Part shown: one piece after another, positions 55,622-64,000 of the stretch
Layout of the letters: every line of letters begins with the position of its first letter
Position numbering within the stretch: the stretch's first letter is position 1
Assembly: GCA_020055655.1 (NCBI GenBank)
Contig: JAIPUR010000001.1
Coordinates: 1 to 64,000 of the forward strand
Length of the DNA stretch: 64,000 bases
Direction: 5' to 3'
From: Methanosarcinaceae archaeon
GTDB taxonomy: Archaea; Halobacteriota; Methanosarcinia; Methanosarcinales; Methanosarcinaceae
Notes under the pieces: model-generated
Database searches by the model: none
What the model saw: only the letters and a program-made list of their open reading frames with translations
What the model was told of the DNA's origin: nothing
Translations under genes and position numbers: made by a program

Positions 55622-56629
55622 TTAGATACCCATTGCCTTATTCGTCTTAGCTATGGATCTTGCACCATCGGTCTCAATTTCTGTGATGGCACGTATTGCA
55701 TCCACATTTTCAGGGATTACATCGGATTCCTGGTGAATTGCCTGGAAGAAGTAAAGTTCTTCTTCATGCATGGTGACGGATTCATCCCATACACAGTTCT
55801 CCCACATGTCGCCTCTTGGACGTCCCATATCCTTGGCAAGCTCCATTATTTCAGCAGTTGATGTGATACCCTGGCCTACAAATCTTATACGTGGCTGTTT
55901 TGCGAACAGTTCCTTTACATCATCAGCTGTACATTCCTTCTCAAGCTCGATATTGAGCGTGTGCAGGTGCATAAGTGTTGTTGGCAGTTTCACTGCAGTT
56001 GATGAGATGTTGATGTGTGGTATCACGCTCTTGACATCAGGTCCATGGTGTGATGGAAGTGTGACCGGGTTTGGCACAATAGCATTTATTGGTCCAGTTT
56101 TGATGTCATTTGGATCAGCAGATCTTCTCATAAGTGTAACTCTTACCTTTTTGACTCCATATTCCTGGTCGAGTGGGTAGATTGCTCTGCAAAGTCCAGT
56201 CGTGTTACATGAAACAACACGCACAAAGTCTTTTCCAAGTGCTTCTTCATAGTTTGCACCGGAGTTGAATGAGCAACCTGTTAGGTCGTGCTTTTCCCCA
56301 CCCTGCCACATAGCTTTTACACCGGCTTTTTCGTAGAGTTCCTTGTTTTTGGCACCAATACCTCCTGGTGTACAGTCAACAACAACATCTGCTTCTGCTA
56401 TCATATCGTCAATGGTTCCGGCAGCAGGTATTCCTGCGTCCTTCATTGCAGCAACCCTGTCTGCAAGGGTATAAACTGCATACCCCTTCTCATTTGCGAC
56501 TGATGCTTCGTAGTTCGGTCTTGTCTTTGAGACACCGATCATTTCCATATCTTCCTGCAGACTTACCGCATCTGCTACCCTTTTACCAATAGTTCCGTAA
56601 CCATTGATAGCCACTTTTACTTTTGACAT
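55622..56629 (-). CDS. gap: Type II glyceraldehyde-3-phosphate dehydrogenase
   Basis: A 335-residue archaeal phosphorylating GAPDH. The Rossmann motif is INGYGTIGKRVADAV, catalytic Cys is in VSCNTTGLCRA near residue 140, and MRRSADP and PSHHGPDV are typical of type II enzymes. It serves gluconeogenesis/glycolysis. It is 19 nt upstream of the FBPase-like gene, giving a gap-phosphatase-nadK transcription unit. Confidence 0.96.
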   Translation of the reverse strand: MSKVKVAINGYGTIGKRVADAVSLQEDMEMIGVSKTRPNYEASVANEKGYAVYTLADRVAAMKDAGIPAAGTIDDMIAEADVVVDCTPGGIGAKNKELYEKAGVKAMWQGGEKHDLTGCSFNSGANYEEALGKDFVRVVSCNTTGLCRAIYPLDQEYGVKKVRVTLMRRSADPNDIKTGPINAIVPNPVTLPSHHGPDVKSVIPHINISSTAVKLPTTLMHLHTLNIELEKECTADDVKELFAKQPRIRFVGQGITSTAEIMELAKDMGRPRGDMWENCVWDESVTMHEEELYFFQAIHQESDVIPENVDAIRAITEIETDGARSIAKTNKAMGI

Positions 56630-56734
56630 CTAATGTACCTCTTATTCAATTCATCATAAGATGTTTTGATTATCCAAACACTTTTATTTAAACACGAAAG
56701 TTTTAGCTCTCGAAATGAAAATTAATTCATATAT

Positions 56735-56923
56735 TTATTTTGCAAGTATTATAGTTTCCCCTTTTGTCAGATTCACTTCTTGTATAGTGCCACTGACAAT
56801 TTCACTGTCACCAAGGATGCCGTAGAGTTCAATGGAGTCTCCATCAACTACGATCCTGGTAACTGATTCCATAATGCTTTTCCGCTCATCTCCATTTATA
56901 AGTATTGCATTGAGTTCACACAT
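56735..56923 (-). CDS. cooT: CooT-family nickel-binding protein
   Basis: A 62-residue protein starting MCELNAIL, with Cys2 as the expected nickel ligand, a single small beta-barrel (VTRIVVDGDSIELYGILGD) and the final ETIILAK. In bacteria CooT is a nickel chaperone for CO dehydrogenase. The ACDS operon with its own CooC lies 6.6 kb away, so a role in ACDS nickel supply is plausible. GAGGTTAAAAT precedes the ATG. It follows the DUF89 gene by 9 nt. Confidence 0.85.
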   Translation of the reverse strand: MCELNAILINGDERKSIMESVTRIVVDGDSIELYGILGDSEIVSGTIQEVNLTKGETIILAK

Positions 56924-56932
56924 ATTTTAACC

Positions 56933-57808
56933 TCATTCAAGTAGAAGTGCAACCGAACTGTCTTTGGGTGCACCTATGTCCTCTCCCACAGGGTCACATT
57001 TGATCTTTAATAAATAGGATATAGGTCTATAACTTTCTTCTGACAAGGTTTCGTAGTTAGCCATGCCTTTACTGATAACGAGGGATGCATTCTCAAGAAC
57101 TTCCTTTAATTGATCAGGTGCGTCTTCAAAGCAAACTCCGATAGCTCTTGATCCAGTAGTTAATATGCGGTCAACCATTTTATCAATACCTGTGTCTGCT
57201 ATGTCTTCCATGGTTACATCATTAAGTATTGGCTCTCCACGAACTACAAGCGTAATCTTGCCACCTAGATTTCTAATGGCTTCAAACACTAATGCATCAA
57301 TAAGTATCTCTCCGCAATTGTCCGCCAGATATACAACATTTTCTAATTTGTCCAGCATCTTGTCAGTATCATCAATATGCAGCCCAAGATCGAAATGCTC
57401 CATGAATTTCTGGTCAAATTCTTCAATAGGTACTTTCAGTCCCATTACACCGTAATCAAAATAGTTTCCTATTACTGCTGCCAATACTGCGCGCTTGAAT
57501 GCAGCAACGTCATCTCCATCTCCCTTAAATACATGTGACCTTATGGCTGGTAATATCTTTTCAGCAGCTTTTGTGCTTAGATCCTTCTTTTCCTTGTAAG
57601 GATCATCATCATCGAGTATCTCGTAGGCTTTTCTGTGCATCGGTGTTGATAATGCAGCAGCCGGCATTCCTGGAGTGTATAGTTCGTTGAGAGTTTCCAG
57701 ACCTCCCTTAACGGCTTTCTGTATGAGTTCCTCGTCATCGGTTGACAGCTCAGCTTCGGCGTGGACTCGCGACAGTAAACAGTACGTGCATCTTGGATGT
57801 ACTTTCAT
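56933..57808 (-). CDS. DUF89/ARMT1-like damage-control phosphatase
   Basis: A 291-residue metal-dependent phosphatase family protein of the archaeal subfamily with an N-terminal CTYCLL motif. Key motifs are YLADNCGEILIDALVFEAI near residue 155 (Asp-Asn metal site), VVRGEPILNDVTMEDI and ISKGMANYETLSEE. Such enzymes remove damaged or excess phosphometabolites; the substrate here is unknown. Co-transcribed with cooT. Confidence 0.9.
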   Translation of the reverse strand: MKVHPRCTYCLLSRVHAEAELSTDDEELIQKAVKGGLETLNELYTPGMPAAALSTPMHRKAYEILDDDDPYKEKKDLSTKAAEKILPAIRSHVFKGDGDDVAAFKRAVLAAVIGNYFDYGVMGLKVPIEEFDQKFMEHFDLGLHIDDTDKMLDKLENVVYLADNCGEILIDALVFEAIRNLGGKITLVVRGEPILNDVTMEDIADTGIDKMVDRILTTGSRAIGVCFEDAPDQLKEVLENASLVISKGMANYETLSEESYRPISYLLKIKCDPVGEDIGAPKDSSVALLLE

Positions 57809-57999
57809 GGTTTCATTCCTCTAAGGTTTGGGATCCTTTATTGTTTTATGTGAAATAAGGTTACTCTTATGAAGATGGTTTTAATTCGGGATGGAAGGTA
57901 ATATCAATTCAATTGAAATAATTTTACTTGTTTTATAATTGTCTTGTTTGGTAAATTTTATAAGTCATTGTGTTTTTGTAATAAATGGTGGTAATTGAT

Positions 58000-58644
58000 A
58001 TGAAAAAAAGATTTATTTTAATCACATCCTTATTGATCTTCGGTCTCTTGGTAAATAGTGCAACTGCAACTGCAACGTATGATGGAGTTAATTTCCCGGA
58101 TGGTGCCGCTTCATTCGCAGATGAGGTGGTATCCTATAATCTGGTAGGCGGCGCATCAGGTGGAAATCCAAACAATGCATTAGGTGCTCCAGACAGGAGC
58201 TATGTAAGTCTTGGAACTAAAGGATATATTGTTTTAAAATTTATTGATAACGCACTAACTACATCAGGAGATTCAAACCCTGACCTCTACGTTAAAGAGG
58301 GCGGAACCTCCTCTGCTGAGCTTGCTGAGGTTTTCATCAGCGTTGATGGAACAAACTGGATCAAGGTTGGCAATGCTAACAGAAAAGAATTATTTGATAT
58401 TGATTCTGTAGCCGGAGTTGTGCAGGGAGCAAAATATCCTTACGTTAAGCTTGTTGACCTGAACGGCACACCCACTACTGCAAGCTGGGAAGGTGCTGAT
58501 GTTGATTCAGTAGGTGCAATATCCTCTTCCAATCCTGTTGTCGAGGAAGATAACAGCTCATCAGAGATCCCTGAATTCCCAACAATTGCAATTCCTATGG
58601 TCGCAATACTTGGACTTGCATTCTTCTTTGGAAGAAAGAACTGA
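58000..58644 (+). CDS. PEF-CTERM surface protein
   Basis: A 214-residue exported protein. It has a signal peptide (~1-24, ending NSATATA), a beta-sandwich domain (~25-175) with GNPNNALGAPD and VFISVDGTNWIKVG, typical of discoidin-like cell-surface domains, an acidic linker, and the tail IPEFPTIAIPMVAILGLAFFFGRKN-type. The last is the PEF-CTERM signal recognised by archaeosortase C, whose gene is not in this window. ATG 58000 follows GGTGGTAATT. A strong terminator follows. Confidence 0.87.
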   Translation: MKKRFILITSLLIFGLLVNSATATATYDGVNFPDGAASFADEVVSYNLVGGASGGNPNNALGAPDRSYVSLGTKGYIVLKFIDNALTTSGDSNPDLYVKEGGTSSAELAEVFISVDGTNWIKVGNANRKELFDIDSVAGVVQGAKYPYVKLVDLNGTPTTASWEGADVDSVGAISSSNPVVEEDNSSSEIPEFPTIAIPMVAILGLAFFFGRKN

Positions 58645-58662
58645 TATTTAGAACAACGATCG

Positions 58663-58700
58663 AAATAGACTCTGTAGTCCATAGAGTCTATTTCTTTTTT
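58663..58700 (+). terminator. Hairpin-plus-T-tract terminator
   Basis: AAATAGACTCT (58663-58673) pairs perfectly with AGAGTCTATTT (58683-58693) around a 9-nt loop, followed by TTTCTTTTTT. It lies 19 nt after the PEF-CTERM gene. Confidence 0.8.
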
Positions 58701-58772
58701 ATTCTTTTCTTGCTCTTAGAACATCAAATGAGCCTTTATCTTTAAATCCCATGGACAACTATAGGCAGTTCA

Positions 58773-59717
58773 ATGATAGTAACCATTTTATTGTTCATTC
58801 TAAGTCTTGCGATGATTACAAAGGGTGCTGATTGGTTTATCGAATCAGCGGTAGTTATCTCCAAGAAAAGTGGGATTCCTAAAATTATCATTGGAGCTAC
58901 TATTGTTAGTTTCGCTACCACTGCTCCTGAATTTGCTGTATCTGCAACGGCAGCTTATATTGGTCATGTGGAAATGACTGTGGGAAATGCTGTTGGTTCT
59001 GCACTATGTAATACAGGCATTGCTCTTGGAGCGATCATAACTATAAAAGCAATACCATTGGATCTACACAGTTTTACACGTAAAAGTGGTTTCATGTTCA
59101 TATCAGCGCTGGCTCTTGTGGGAATGACGCTTGATGGTGTACTATCATCTTTTGAAGGCATGCTCCTTTTAGTGATATTCGTTGCTTTCCTGTACTATAA
59201 TTACAGGCTTCAGCGTGCTATATTTGATGAAGATGAAGAGCTCGTTGAGCGTTCTTCTCCTCTGGAAATGAAAAAAGAGATCGCAGTTTTTATTCTGGGT
59301 GCTCTGACTGTAGTTGCAGGTAGTCGTATACTGGTTAATAGTGGTATCACAATTGCTGAATGGCTTGGAGTTCCTGAAATGCTTATTGCTCTCACGCTGG
59401 TGGCATTGGGTACTTCCCTTCCAGAGATAATAACAGCGGTATCTGCAACCATTAAAGGTCATCAGGATATTTCTTTAGGTAATATTCTCGGTGCTAACAC
59501 AATGGATATAGCCATGATACTGGGCATATCCTCACAGATCACACCTCTAACAATTCTTCCTCAATCTGTGAAATATGATTTCCCGGCAATGCTTTTAATA
59601 ATGGGGCTTCTGATTATTTTCGGAATCACAAAAAGAAGGCTTGAGCGCTGGGAAGGCGCAACTATTCTGGTTGTATATTTGCTTTACATTGCGGGACTTT
59701 TCGTATTGTATCTTTGA
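58773..59717 (+). CDS. Ca2+/Na+ exchanger of the CaCA family (YrbG-like)
   Basis: A 314-residue membrane antiporter with about ten helices in two inverted halves. The alpha-1 repeat is VSFATTAPEFAVSATAAYIG-VGNAVGSALCN and the alpha-2 repeat VALGTSLPEIITAVSATIKG-LGNILGANTMD, each with the ion-binding acidic residue. The acidic loop (FDEDEELVERSS) lies between the halves. The ion could be Ca2+ or another cation. Confidence 0.92.
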   Translation: MIVTILLFILSLAMITKGADWFIESAVVISKKSGIPKIIIGATIVSFATTAPEFAVSATAAYIGHVEMTVGNAVGSALCNTGIALGAIITIKAIPLDLHSFTRKSGFMFISALALVGMTLDGVLSSFEGMLLLVIFVAFLYYNYRLQRAIFDEDEELVERSSPLEMKKEIAVFILGALTVVAGSRILVNSGITIAEWLGVPEMLIALTLVALGTSLPEIITAVSATIKGHQDISLGNILGANTMDIAMILGISSQITPLTILPQSVKYDFPAMLLIMGLLIIFGITKRRLERWEGATILVVYLLYIAGLFVLYL

Positions 59718-59764
59718 GGGTGTTCAAGTAGGCATTCTTAAATACCTTTATCTAAAAACTTTAT

Positions 59765-60277
59765 ATGATTGTTATGCAAAGAAAATGGATTTTCATGGTA
59801 CTTACGTTAGCCCTTGTAATGATGGCATCAGGCTGCGGTGAAAAAGATGGGTCAACTATGACCTATGAGGAAAATGGTGTTACAGTTGAAAATAATATTC
59901 CAGAAGGTTCAAAAGACCAATGGTGTCCGGTAGGCAGTTCATTGACTGTCAGTGACCCGAATACCGGTGAAGCTTACTCTATGGAAATTATTGGTACTGA
60001 AATGGTTGATGGCATGAGGATGTGTCATGCTGTTTATGAGGCTAATGAGCCGCAAGAAGACATTTCAAGTGTTGAGTACTTCTGGTCTGAAAATGAAGAG
60101 AATTTTATAATGATATTCTATGACTCAAGTGAAAATATCGTTTTAGAAATGAAGATCCTGGATGGTACAACAACAATAACTTCAGAAGATGGTTCTGTTA
60201 ATGTTATGTCTGAAGATGGCACAATCACAAGCACTGATAAAGATGGTGTTGTTACAAAGTTAAATACCGGACAGTAA
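59765..60277 (+). CDS. Lipoprotein, unknown function
   Basis: A 170-residue exported lipoprotein. The hydrophobic signal ends in a MASGCG lipobox near residue 23. A beta-rich domain contains two further Cys (QWCPVG and MRMCHAVYE) that may pair, and the C-terminus is a run of repeats (ITSEDGSVNVMSEDGTITSTDKDG). The ATG at 59774 is an alternative start. No family is recognised. It follows the exchanger by 47 nt. Confidence 0.78.
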   Translation: MIVMQRKWIFMVLTLALVMMASGCGEKDGSTMTYEENGVTVENNIPEGSKDQWCPVGSSLTVSDPNTGEAYSMEIIGTEMVDGMRMCHAVYEANEPQEDISSVEYFWSENEENFIMIFYDSSENIVLEMKILDGTTTITSEDGSVNVMSEDGTITSTDKDGVVTKLNTGQ

Positions 60278-60283
60278 GGCTGA

Positions 60284-60345
60284 AATATCTTTTTTCTTTT
60301 CACTTTTTTAGAATCTGCTTTTTTTTTAGAATCTGCTTTTTAGTA
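60284..60345 (+). terminator. T-rich 3' region with a direct repeat
   Basis: T-tracts follow the lipoprotein stop, and the sequence TTTTAGAATCTGCTTTTT occurs twice back to back (about 60306-60342). U-rich stretches are the expected signal for FttA-dependent termination. No hairpin is evident. Confidence 0.45.
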
Positions 60346-60408
60346 TTCCTGTAAAGTAATCAATAAGATGCTATTCCTTAAATAGAATAATTACCATCAG
60401 TAATATTC

Positions 60409-60966
60409 ATGCAAGTTCCAACATTTGAGGATTTAAAGCGTAAGAGAATGGAATTAGGACTTACACAAAGTGATCTTGCTAAAAGTGCAGGCGTAAGTCA
60501 GCCTCTGATAGCCAGGATAGAATCTGGTGATGTTGATCCCAGACTTTCAACTTTAAGAAAGATTATAGAGGTTTTTGAAGATGTTGAAAAGGAAGGTATT
60601 TCTGTCAGAGATATAATGAATTCCAGTGTTATTTCTGTGTCTCCTGAGGAACACATTGATGCCGCAGTTCAGATCATGGAAGAGCATGGTATTTCCCAGA
60701 TTCCGGTAATTTCAAAAGGTGTATCTTTTGGCAGTATATCAGAGGAAATGATTGTAAGATCCCTTTCTGGTAATAAGAAATCTCTTGTGTCCCACATGCA
60801 GATCAAGGAGATCATGGGTGACTCTTTTCCTACAGTTTCTCCAAATGCTGACATCAAGCTGGTATCACATATACTTGAGACAAATCCTGCGGTTATTGTT
60901 ATTGAAAATGGTCGATCTATCGGTGTTGTTACCAAGCATGATCTTATGAAATTACTAAGTTCATAA
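60409..60966 (+). CDS. Xre-type HTH regulator with paired CBS domains
   Basis: A 185-residue predicted regulator. The Xre helix-turn-helix (~7-58) has GLTQSDLAKSAGVSQPLIARIESG. Two CBS domains (~65-120 and ~128-185) have VRDIMNSSVISVSPEEHIDAAVQIM and ENGRSIGVVTKHDLMKLL. CBS pairs bind adenosyl ligands such as AMP, ATP or SAM, so DNA binding may respond to energy state. Starts at ATG 60409, possibly leaderless. It stands alone. Confidence 0.9.
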   Translation: MQVPTFEDLKRKRMELGLTQSDLAKSAGVSQPLIARIESGDVDPRLSTLRKIIEVFEDVEKEGISVRDIMNSSVISVSPEEHIDAAVQIMEEHGISQIPVISKGVSFGSISEEMIVRSLSGNKKSLVSHMQIKEIMGDSFPTVSPNADIKLVSHILETNPAVIVIENGRSIGVVTKHDLMKLLSS

Positions 60967-61130
60967 AAATAGAAGCTTGGCTAAAGTTAAATAATAGGTT
61001 TGCATAAACAGGCACAATTATATCGCTTTATCTTATTCAGGATAGAAATGATCACTAAATTCCATAAAACAATTCACAAAAACTATCATTAATAGAATTA
61101 TTCACAATTTTGAGTATTCAGGAGATTTAT

Positions 61131-62282
61131 ATGGATATAGAAGATACACTTCTTATGATGCCAGGACCAGTTCCCGTTGCATCCCGCGCTCTCAGGGCAA
61201 TGTCAAAGCCGATGATCAATCACAGAGGAGCTGATTTCTCAGCAATGTATGATGACTGCTGTGAAATTCTGGCTGAAGTTTTCCAGACACAAAATGATAT
61301 ATTCGTACTTAGCGGTTCAGGTACTGCTGCCATGGAAGCTGCTATTGGATGTACTGTAAGCAGTGACGATGTTGTTGTCACGCTTGAAAATGGTAAATTC
61401 GGTGAAAGATTCAAGGATATCGCAGCAAGATATGGAAAAGCAAATCCTCTAGAGATCGAGTGGGGACATTCATTCGACCTTGCTGAAGTTGAGAAAAAGC
61501 TCGAAGAGGGAGCAAAAGCGATAACTCTCGTTCATAACGAAACATCAGTGGGAATACAGAACCCTGCTGAGCAGATCGGTAAACTTGCAAAGAAGCATGA
61601 TGCTCTTTTCATATTGGATGGAGTAACAACTCTTGGTGGCAGCCTTGTGGAAACCGACAAATGGGGCGTTGATATTGCAGTTGTAGGCTCACAAAAATGC
61701 CTTGCAGCTCCACCTGGCCTTTCTATGTTATCCGTAAGCAAGCGTGCTTTTGAGGCTATGGATGATAAGGGCAATTTACCATATTATCTTGACCTTAAAG
61801 CTTACAAGAAGAGTGGTGATAAATCACAGACCCCTTACACTCCAGCAGTTCCTCTGTTCTTTGGGCTTCAGGAAGCTCTTCATATAGTAAAGGAAGAAGG
61901 AATGCCATCAAGGATCAACCGCCATGCAACCGGTGCTGCAGCTATTCGTGCAGCAGCTGATGAACTGGGTCTTGAATTGTTCCCACAGCTTCATGACGAT
62001 AATAGCTCATATTCGAATACCGTTACAGCCATGAAAGCTCCAGAGGATGTTTCAGGAAATGACATAAAGAAGGATATGATGGCAAGAGGAATTACAATTG
62101 CCGGTGGTCAGTCTCACCTTAGTGGCAAGATATTCAGAATTGGTAGCATGGGTAATTTTCAGCCAAAGGATCTTCTTCTTACAATACAGGAACTGGAAAT
62201 CGTACTCAAGAACAGAGGAGTTATTTCAGAAATTGGTAAGGGTGTCGAGGCTGCAAATAATGTACTTGATAGATTATTTTAA
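61131..62282 (+). CDS. Class V PLP aminotransferase (alanine-glyoxylate/serine-pyruvate type)
   Basis: A 383-residue PLP enzyme. It begins MDIEDTLLMMPGPVPVA; the GSGTAAMEAA loop binds PLP phosphate, FILDGVTTLGG holds the cofactor Asp and VGSQKCLAAPPG has the Schiff-base Lys. The substrate is probably alanine/serine with glyoxylate, pyruvate or a related oxo-acid. ATG 61131 follows CAGGAG; a TTG seven codons upstream is rejected. The two riboflavin genes follow closely, perhaps in one transcript. Confidence 0.9.
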   Translation: MDIEDTLLMMPGPVPVASRALRAMSKPMINHRGADFSAMYDDCCEILAEVFQTQNDIFVLSGSGTAAMEAAIGCTVSSDDVVVTLENGKFGERFKDIAARYGKANPLEIEWGHSFDLAEVEKKLEEGAKAITLVHNETSVGIQNPAEQIGKLAKKHDALFILDGVTTLGGSLVETDKWGVDIAVVGSQKCLAAPPGLSMLSVSKRAFEAMDDKGNLPYYLDLKAYKKSGDKSQTPYTPAVPLFFGLQEALHIVKEEGMPSRINRHATGAAAIRAAADELGLELFPQLHDDNSSYSNTVTAMKAPEDVSGNDIKKDMMARGITIAGGQSHLSGKIFRIGSMGNFQPKDLLLTIQELEIVLKNRGVISEIGKGVEAANNVLDRLF

Positions 62283-62288
62283 TTATAG

Positions 62289-62777
<489 letters not shown>

Positions 62778-62857
62778 CGATATTCTTTGATAGGGCTACA
62801 ATTTATTATGATATTTATAGTATACTACGAAATCAACTACGTGGAGTAGGAATCAAA

Positions 62858-63265
62858 ATGACTATCAAATTGGGATTTGTAATAGCAGAATTTAACAGAG
62901 ATCTGACGTACCAGATGGAATTACTCGGAGAAGAGCATGCTAAATTCCTTGGCGCTGAAGTTGTAGAAAAGATTCTGGTGCCAGGTGTGTATGATATGCC
63001 TATTGCTATCAAGAAACTTTGTGAGGATGATGGGGTGGATGCAGTGGTCACTATGGGCATAGTAATTGAAGGGGCTACAGAGCACGACGAGGTTGTAGTT
63101 CAGAACGCAGCAAGAAAGATCACAGACCTTTCGCTGGAATACAATAAACCTGTATCTCTTGGTATTGCTGGTCCTGGAATGACAAGGATGGAAGCACACC
63201 AGCGTGTTGATTATGGAAAGAAATCTGTAGAAGCTGCAGTAAAGCTTGTTCAGCGTCTGCAATGA
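62858..63265 (+). CDS. ribH: 6,7-dimethyl-8-ribityllumazine synthase
   Basis: Condenses the ribitylamino-uracil with dihydroxybutanone phosphate, directly before the RibC step. It has 135 residues with FVIAEFNRDLTYQM, VPGVYDMPIAIKKL, VTMGIVIEGATEHDEVV (catalytic His) and SLGIAGPGMTRMEAHQR. The ribC-ribH pair supplies flavins, including precursors of F420-related deazaflavin metabolism. Confidence 0.94.
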   Translation: MTIKLGFVIAEFNRDLTYQMELLGEEHAKFLGAEVVEKILVPGVYDMPIAIKKLCEDDGVDAVVTMGIVIEGATEHDEVVVQNAARKITDLSLEYNKPVSLGIAGPGMTRMEAHQRVDYGKKSVEAAVKLVQRLQ

Positions 63266-63312
63266 ATAATTGAGACATTTGTATTTAGAATTTAATTAAT
63301 GGAAAGATCAGC

Positions 63313-64000
63313 ATGGCTTCATCAAGGCTAGAGCGTGTAGAAGAATCAGCAACCATCAAAGCTGCTAACCTGGCTAATAAGTTAAGACAAGAAGGTAATG
63401 ATGTCATTAGCTTCAGCTTAGGGGAGCCTGACTTTGATACTCCTAAACATATATGTGATGCAGCTGCGGATGCTATGTACAGTGGACATACCCACTATGC
63501 CCCATCTGCAGGTATTCCTGAATTAAGGGAAGCGATCGCAGAAAAACTTCGAGTGGAAAATTCTCTCGATGTCACATCATCTGGTATCCTGGTTACACCT
63601 GGTGCTAAACAGGCAATCTTTGAAATAATGATGTCAGTTCTTGACGATGGTGATGAAGCACTGTTATTTGATCCTGCATGGGTATCATATGACCCTGGAA
63701 TTAAATTTGCAGGTGCTAATACTGTATGGGTACCTACCGATCCACAGGATGGTTTTAAACCATCTAACATGGAAGAGTATGTGACCGAGAAAACAAAACT
63801 TATTGTGGTCAACAGTCCTGGAAATCCAACAGGTGCGGTTTACGATAGAGCAGTTCTGAAAAACATTGCTGATATTGCAATAGATAATGATATTCTCGTA
63901 CTTTCCGACGAAATATATGAGAAGATCATTTATGATAAAGAGCACATCAGTATTGGTTCATTTAACGGTATGCATGACAGGACAATTACTGTTAATGGCT
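63313..64000 (+). CDS. Class I/II PLP aminotransferase (aspartate/aromatic type), 5' part
   Basis: Starts MASSRLERVEESATIKAANL at ATG 63313 after GGAAAGATC and runs off the window at 229 codons of an expected ~380. It shows SFSLGEPDFDTP, HTHYAPSAGIPELREAIAEKL, TPGAKQAIFEIMMSVL, VVNSPGNPTGAVY and SDEIYEKIIYD, the Asp/Tyr pair of PLP fold type I. The Schiff-base Lys lies beyond the edge. It is probably an AspC-like aspartate or broad-range aminotransferase. Confidence 0.92.
   Translation, partial: MASSRLERVEESATIKAANLANKLRQEGNDVISFSLGEPDFDTPKHICDAAADAMYSGHTHYAPSAGIPELREAIAEKLRVENSLDVTSSGILVTPGAKQAIFEIMMSVLDDGDEALLFDPAWVSYDPGIKFAGANTVWVPTDPQDGFKPSNMEEYVTEKTKLIVVNSPGNPTGAVYDRAVLKNIADIAIDNDILVLSDEIYEKIIYDKEHISIGSFNGMHDRTITVNG

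Overview
The window is a compact, AT-rich stretch of an archaeal chromosome. A methylotrophic or acetate-capable methanogen of the Methanosarcinaceae (Methanolobus/Methanococcoides-like) is the best guess. The signs are a six-gene acetyl-CoA decarbonylase/synthase (ACDS) operon in the order cdhA-B-C-cooC-D-E, a seven-gene Mrp antiporter operon, archaeal information-processing genes (aIF5B, L7Ae, S28e, L24e, TFE, aCPSF1/FttA, proteasome beta, NMD3), a type II GAPDH, a homocitrate synthase of the coenzyme B pathway, archaeal-type riboflavin synthase, and archaeosortase signals. The genus is inference. I see no rRNA, tRNA, CRISPR array or intact insertion sequence.

Layout. 1-2.3 kb: ribosomal/IF2 operon (minus), with infB cut by the window edge. 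2.5-5.4 kb: a membrane-anchored unknown and the minimal SufCB pair. 5.6-20 kb: an accessory cell-surface region. It holds two near-identical winged-helix regulators, an archaeosortase next to a protein ending in a VPXXXP-type sorting signal, two paralogous Cys-rich DUF116-like proteins, an operon with a duplicated dockerin protein and a triple-cohesin/fasciclin protein, and a cohesin protein with a PGF-CTERM tail. 20-21.4 kb: Sua5. 21.6 kb: a candidate small RNA. 21.8-27.6 kb: mnhABCDEFG. 27.7-33.7 kb: envelope protein, zinc ribbon, degenerate CobW-like protein, a MoxR/RavA-VWA pair and a HAD phosphatase. 33.7-41 kb: FttA, proteasome beta, HD protein, TFE, ATP-grasp, NMD3 and a DUF362 ferredoxin protein (all minus). 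41-42.2 kb: a histidine-kinase remnant and three tiny Cys-containing genes. 42.2-50.1 kb: ACDS operon with a leader of about 240 nt. 50.5-52.6 kb: rhomboid, unknown, NYN protein. 52.6-57.8 kb: homocitrate synthase, NAD kinase plus phosphatase, GAPDH, CooT and DUF89. 58-64 kb: PEF-CTERM protein, Ca/Na exchanger, lipoprotein, HTH-CBS regulator, class V aminotransferase, riboflavin synthase, lumazine synthase and a partial class I/II aminotransferase.

The genes join into a few themes. Carbon/energy: ACDS subunits are encoded with a CooC-type ATPase, and a CooT-type nickel protein lies 6.6 kb away; Mrp handles Na+/H+ balance. Envelope: three different archaeosortase recognition tails (VPXXXP, PGF, PEF) plus cohesin and dockerin modules suggest covalently anchored and non-covalently docked surface proteins. 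The least explained elements are the promoter-linked hairpin RNA at about 21.63 kb with two copies of a C-rich motif in its loop, the mini-gene cluster at 41.66-42.17 kb, and the duplicated winged-helix/DUF116 pairs.
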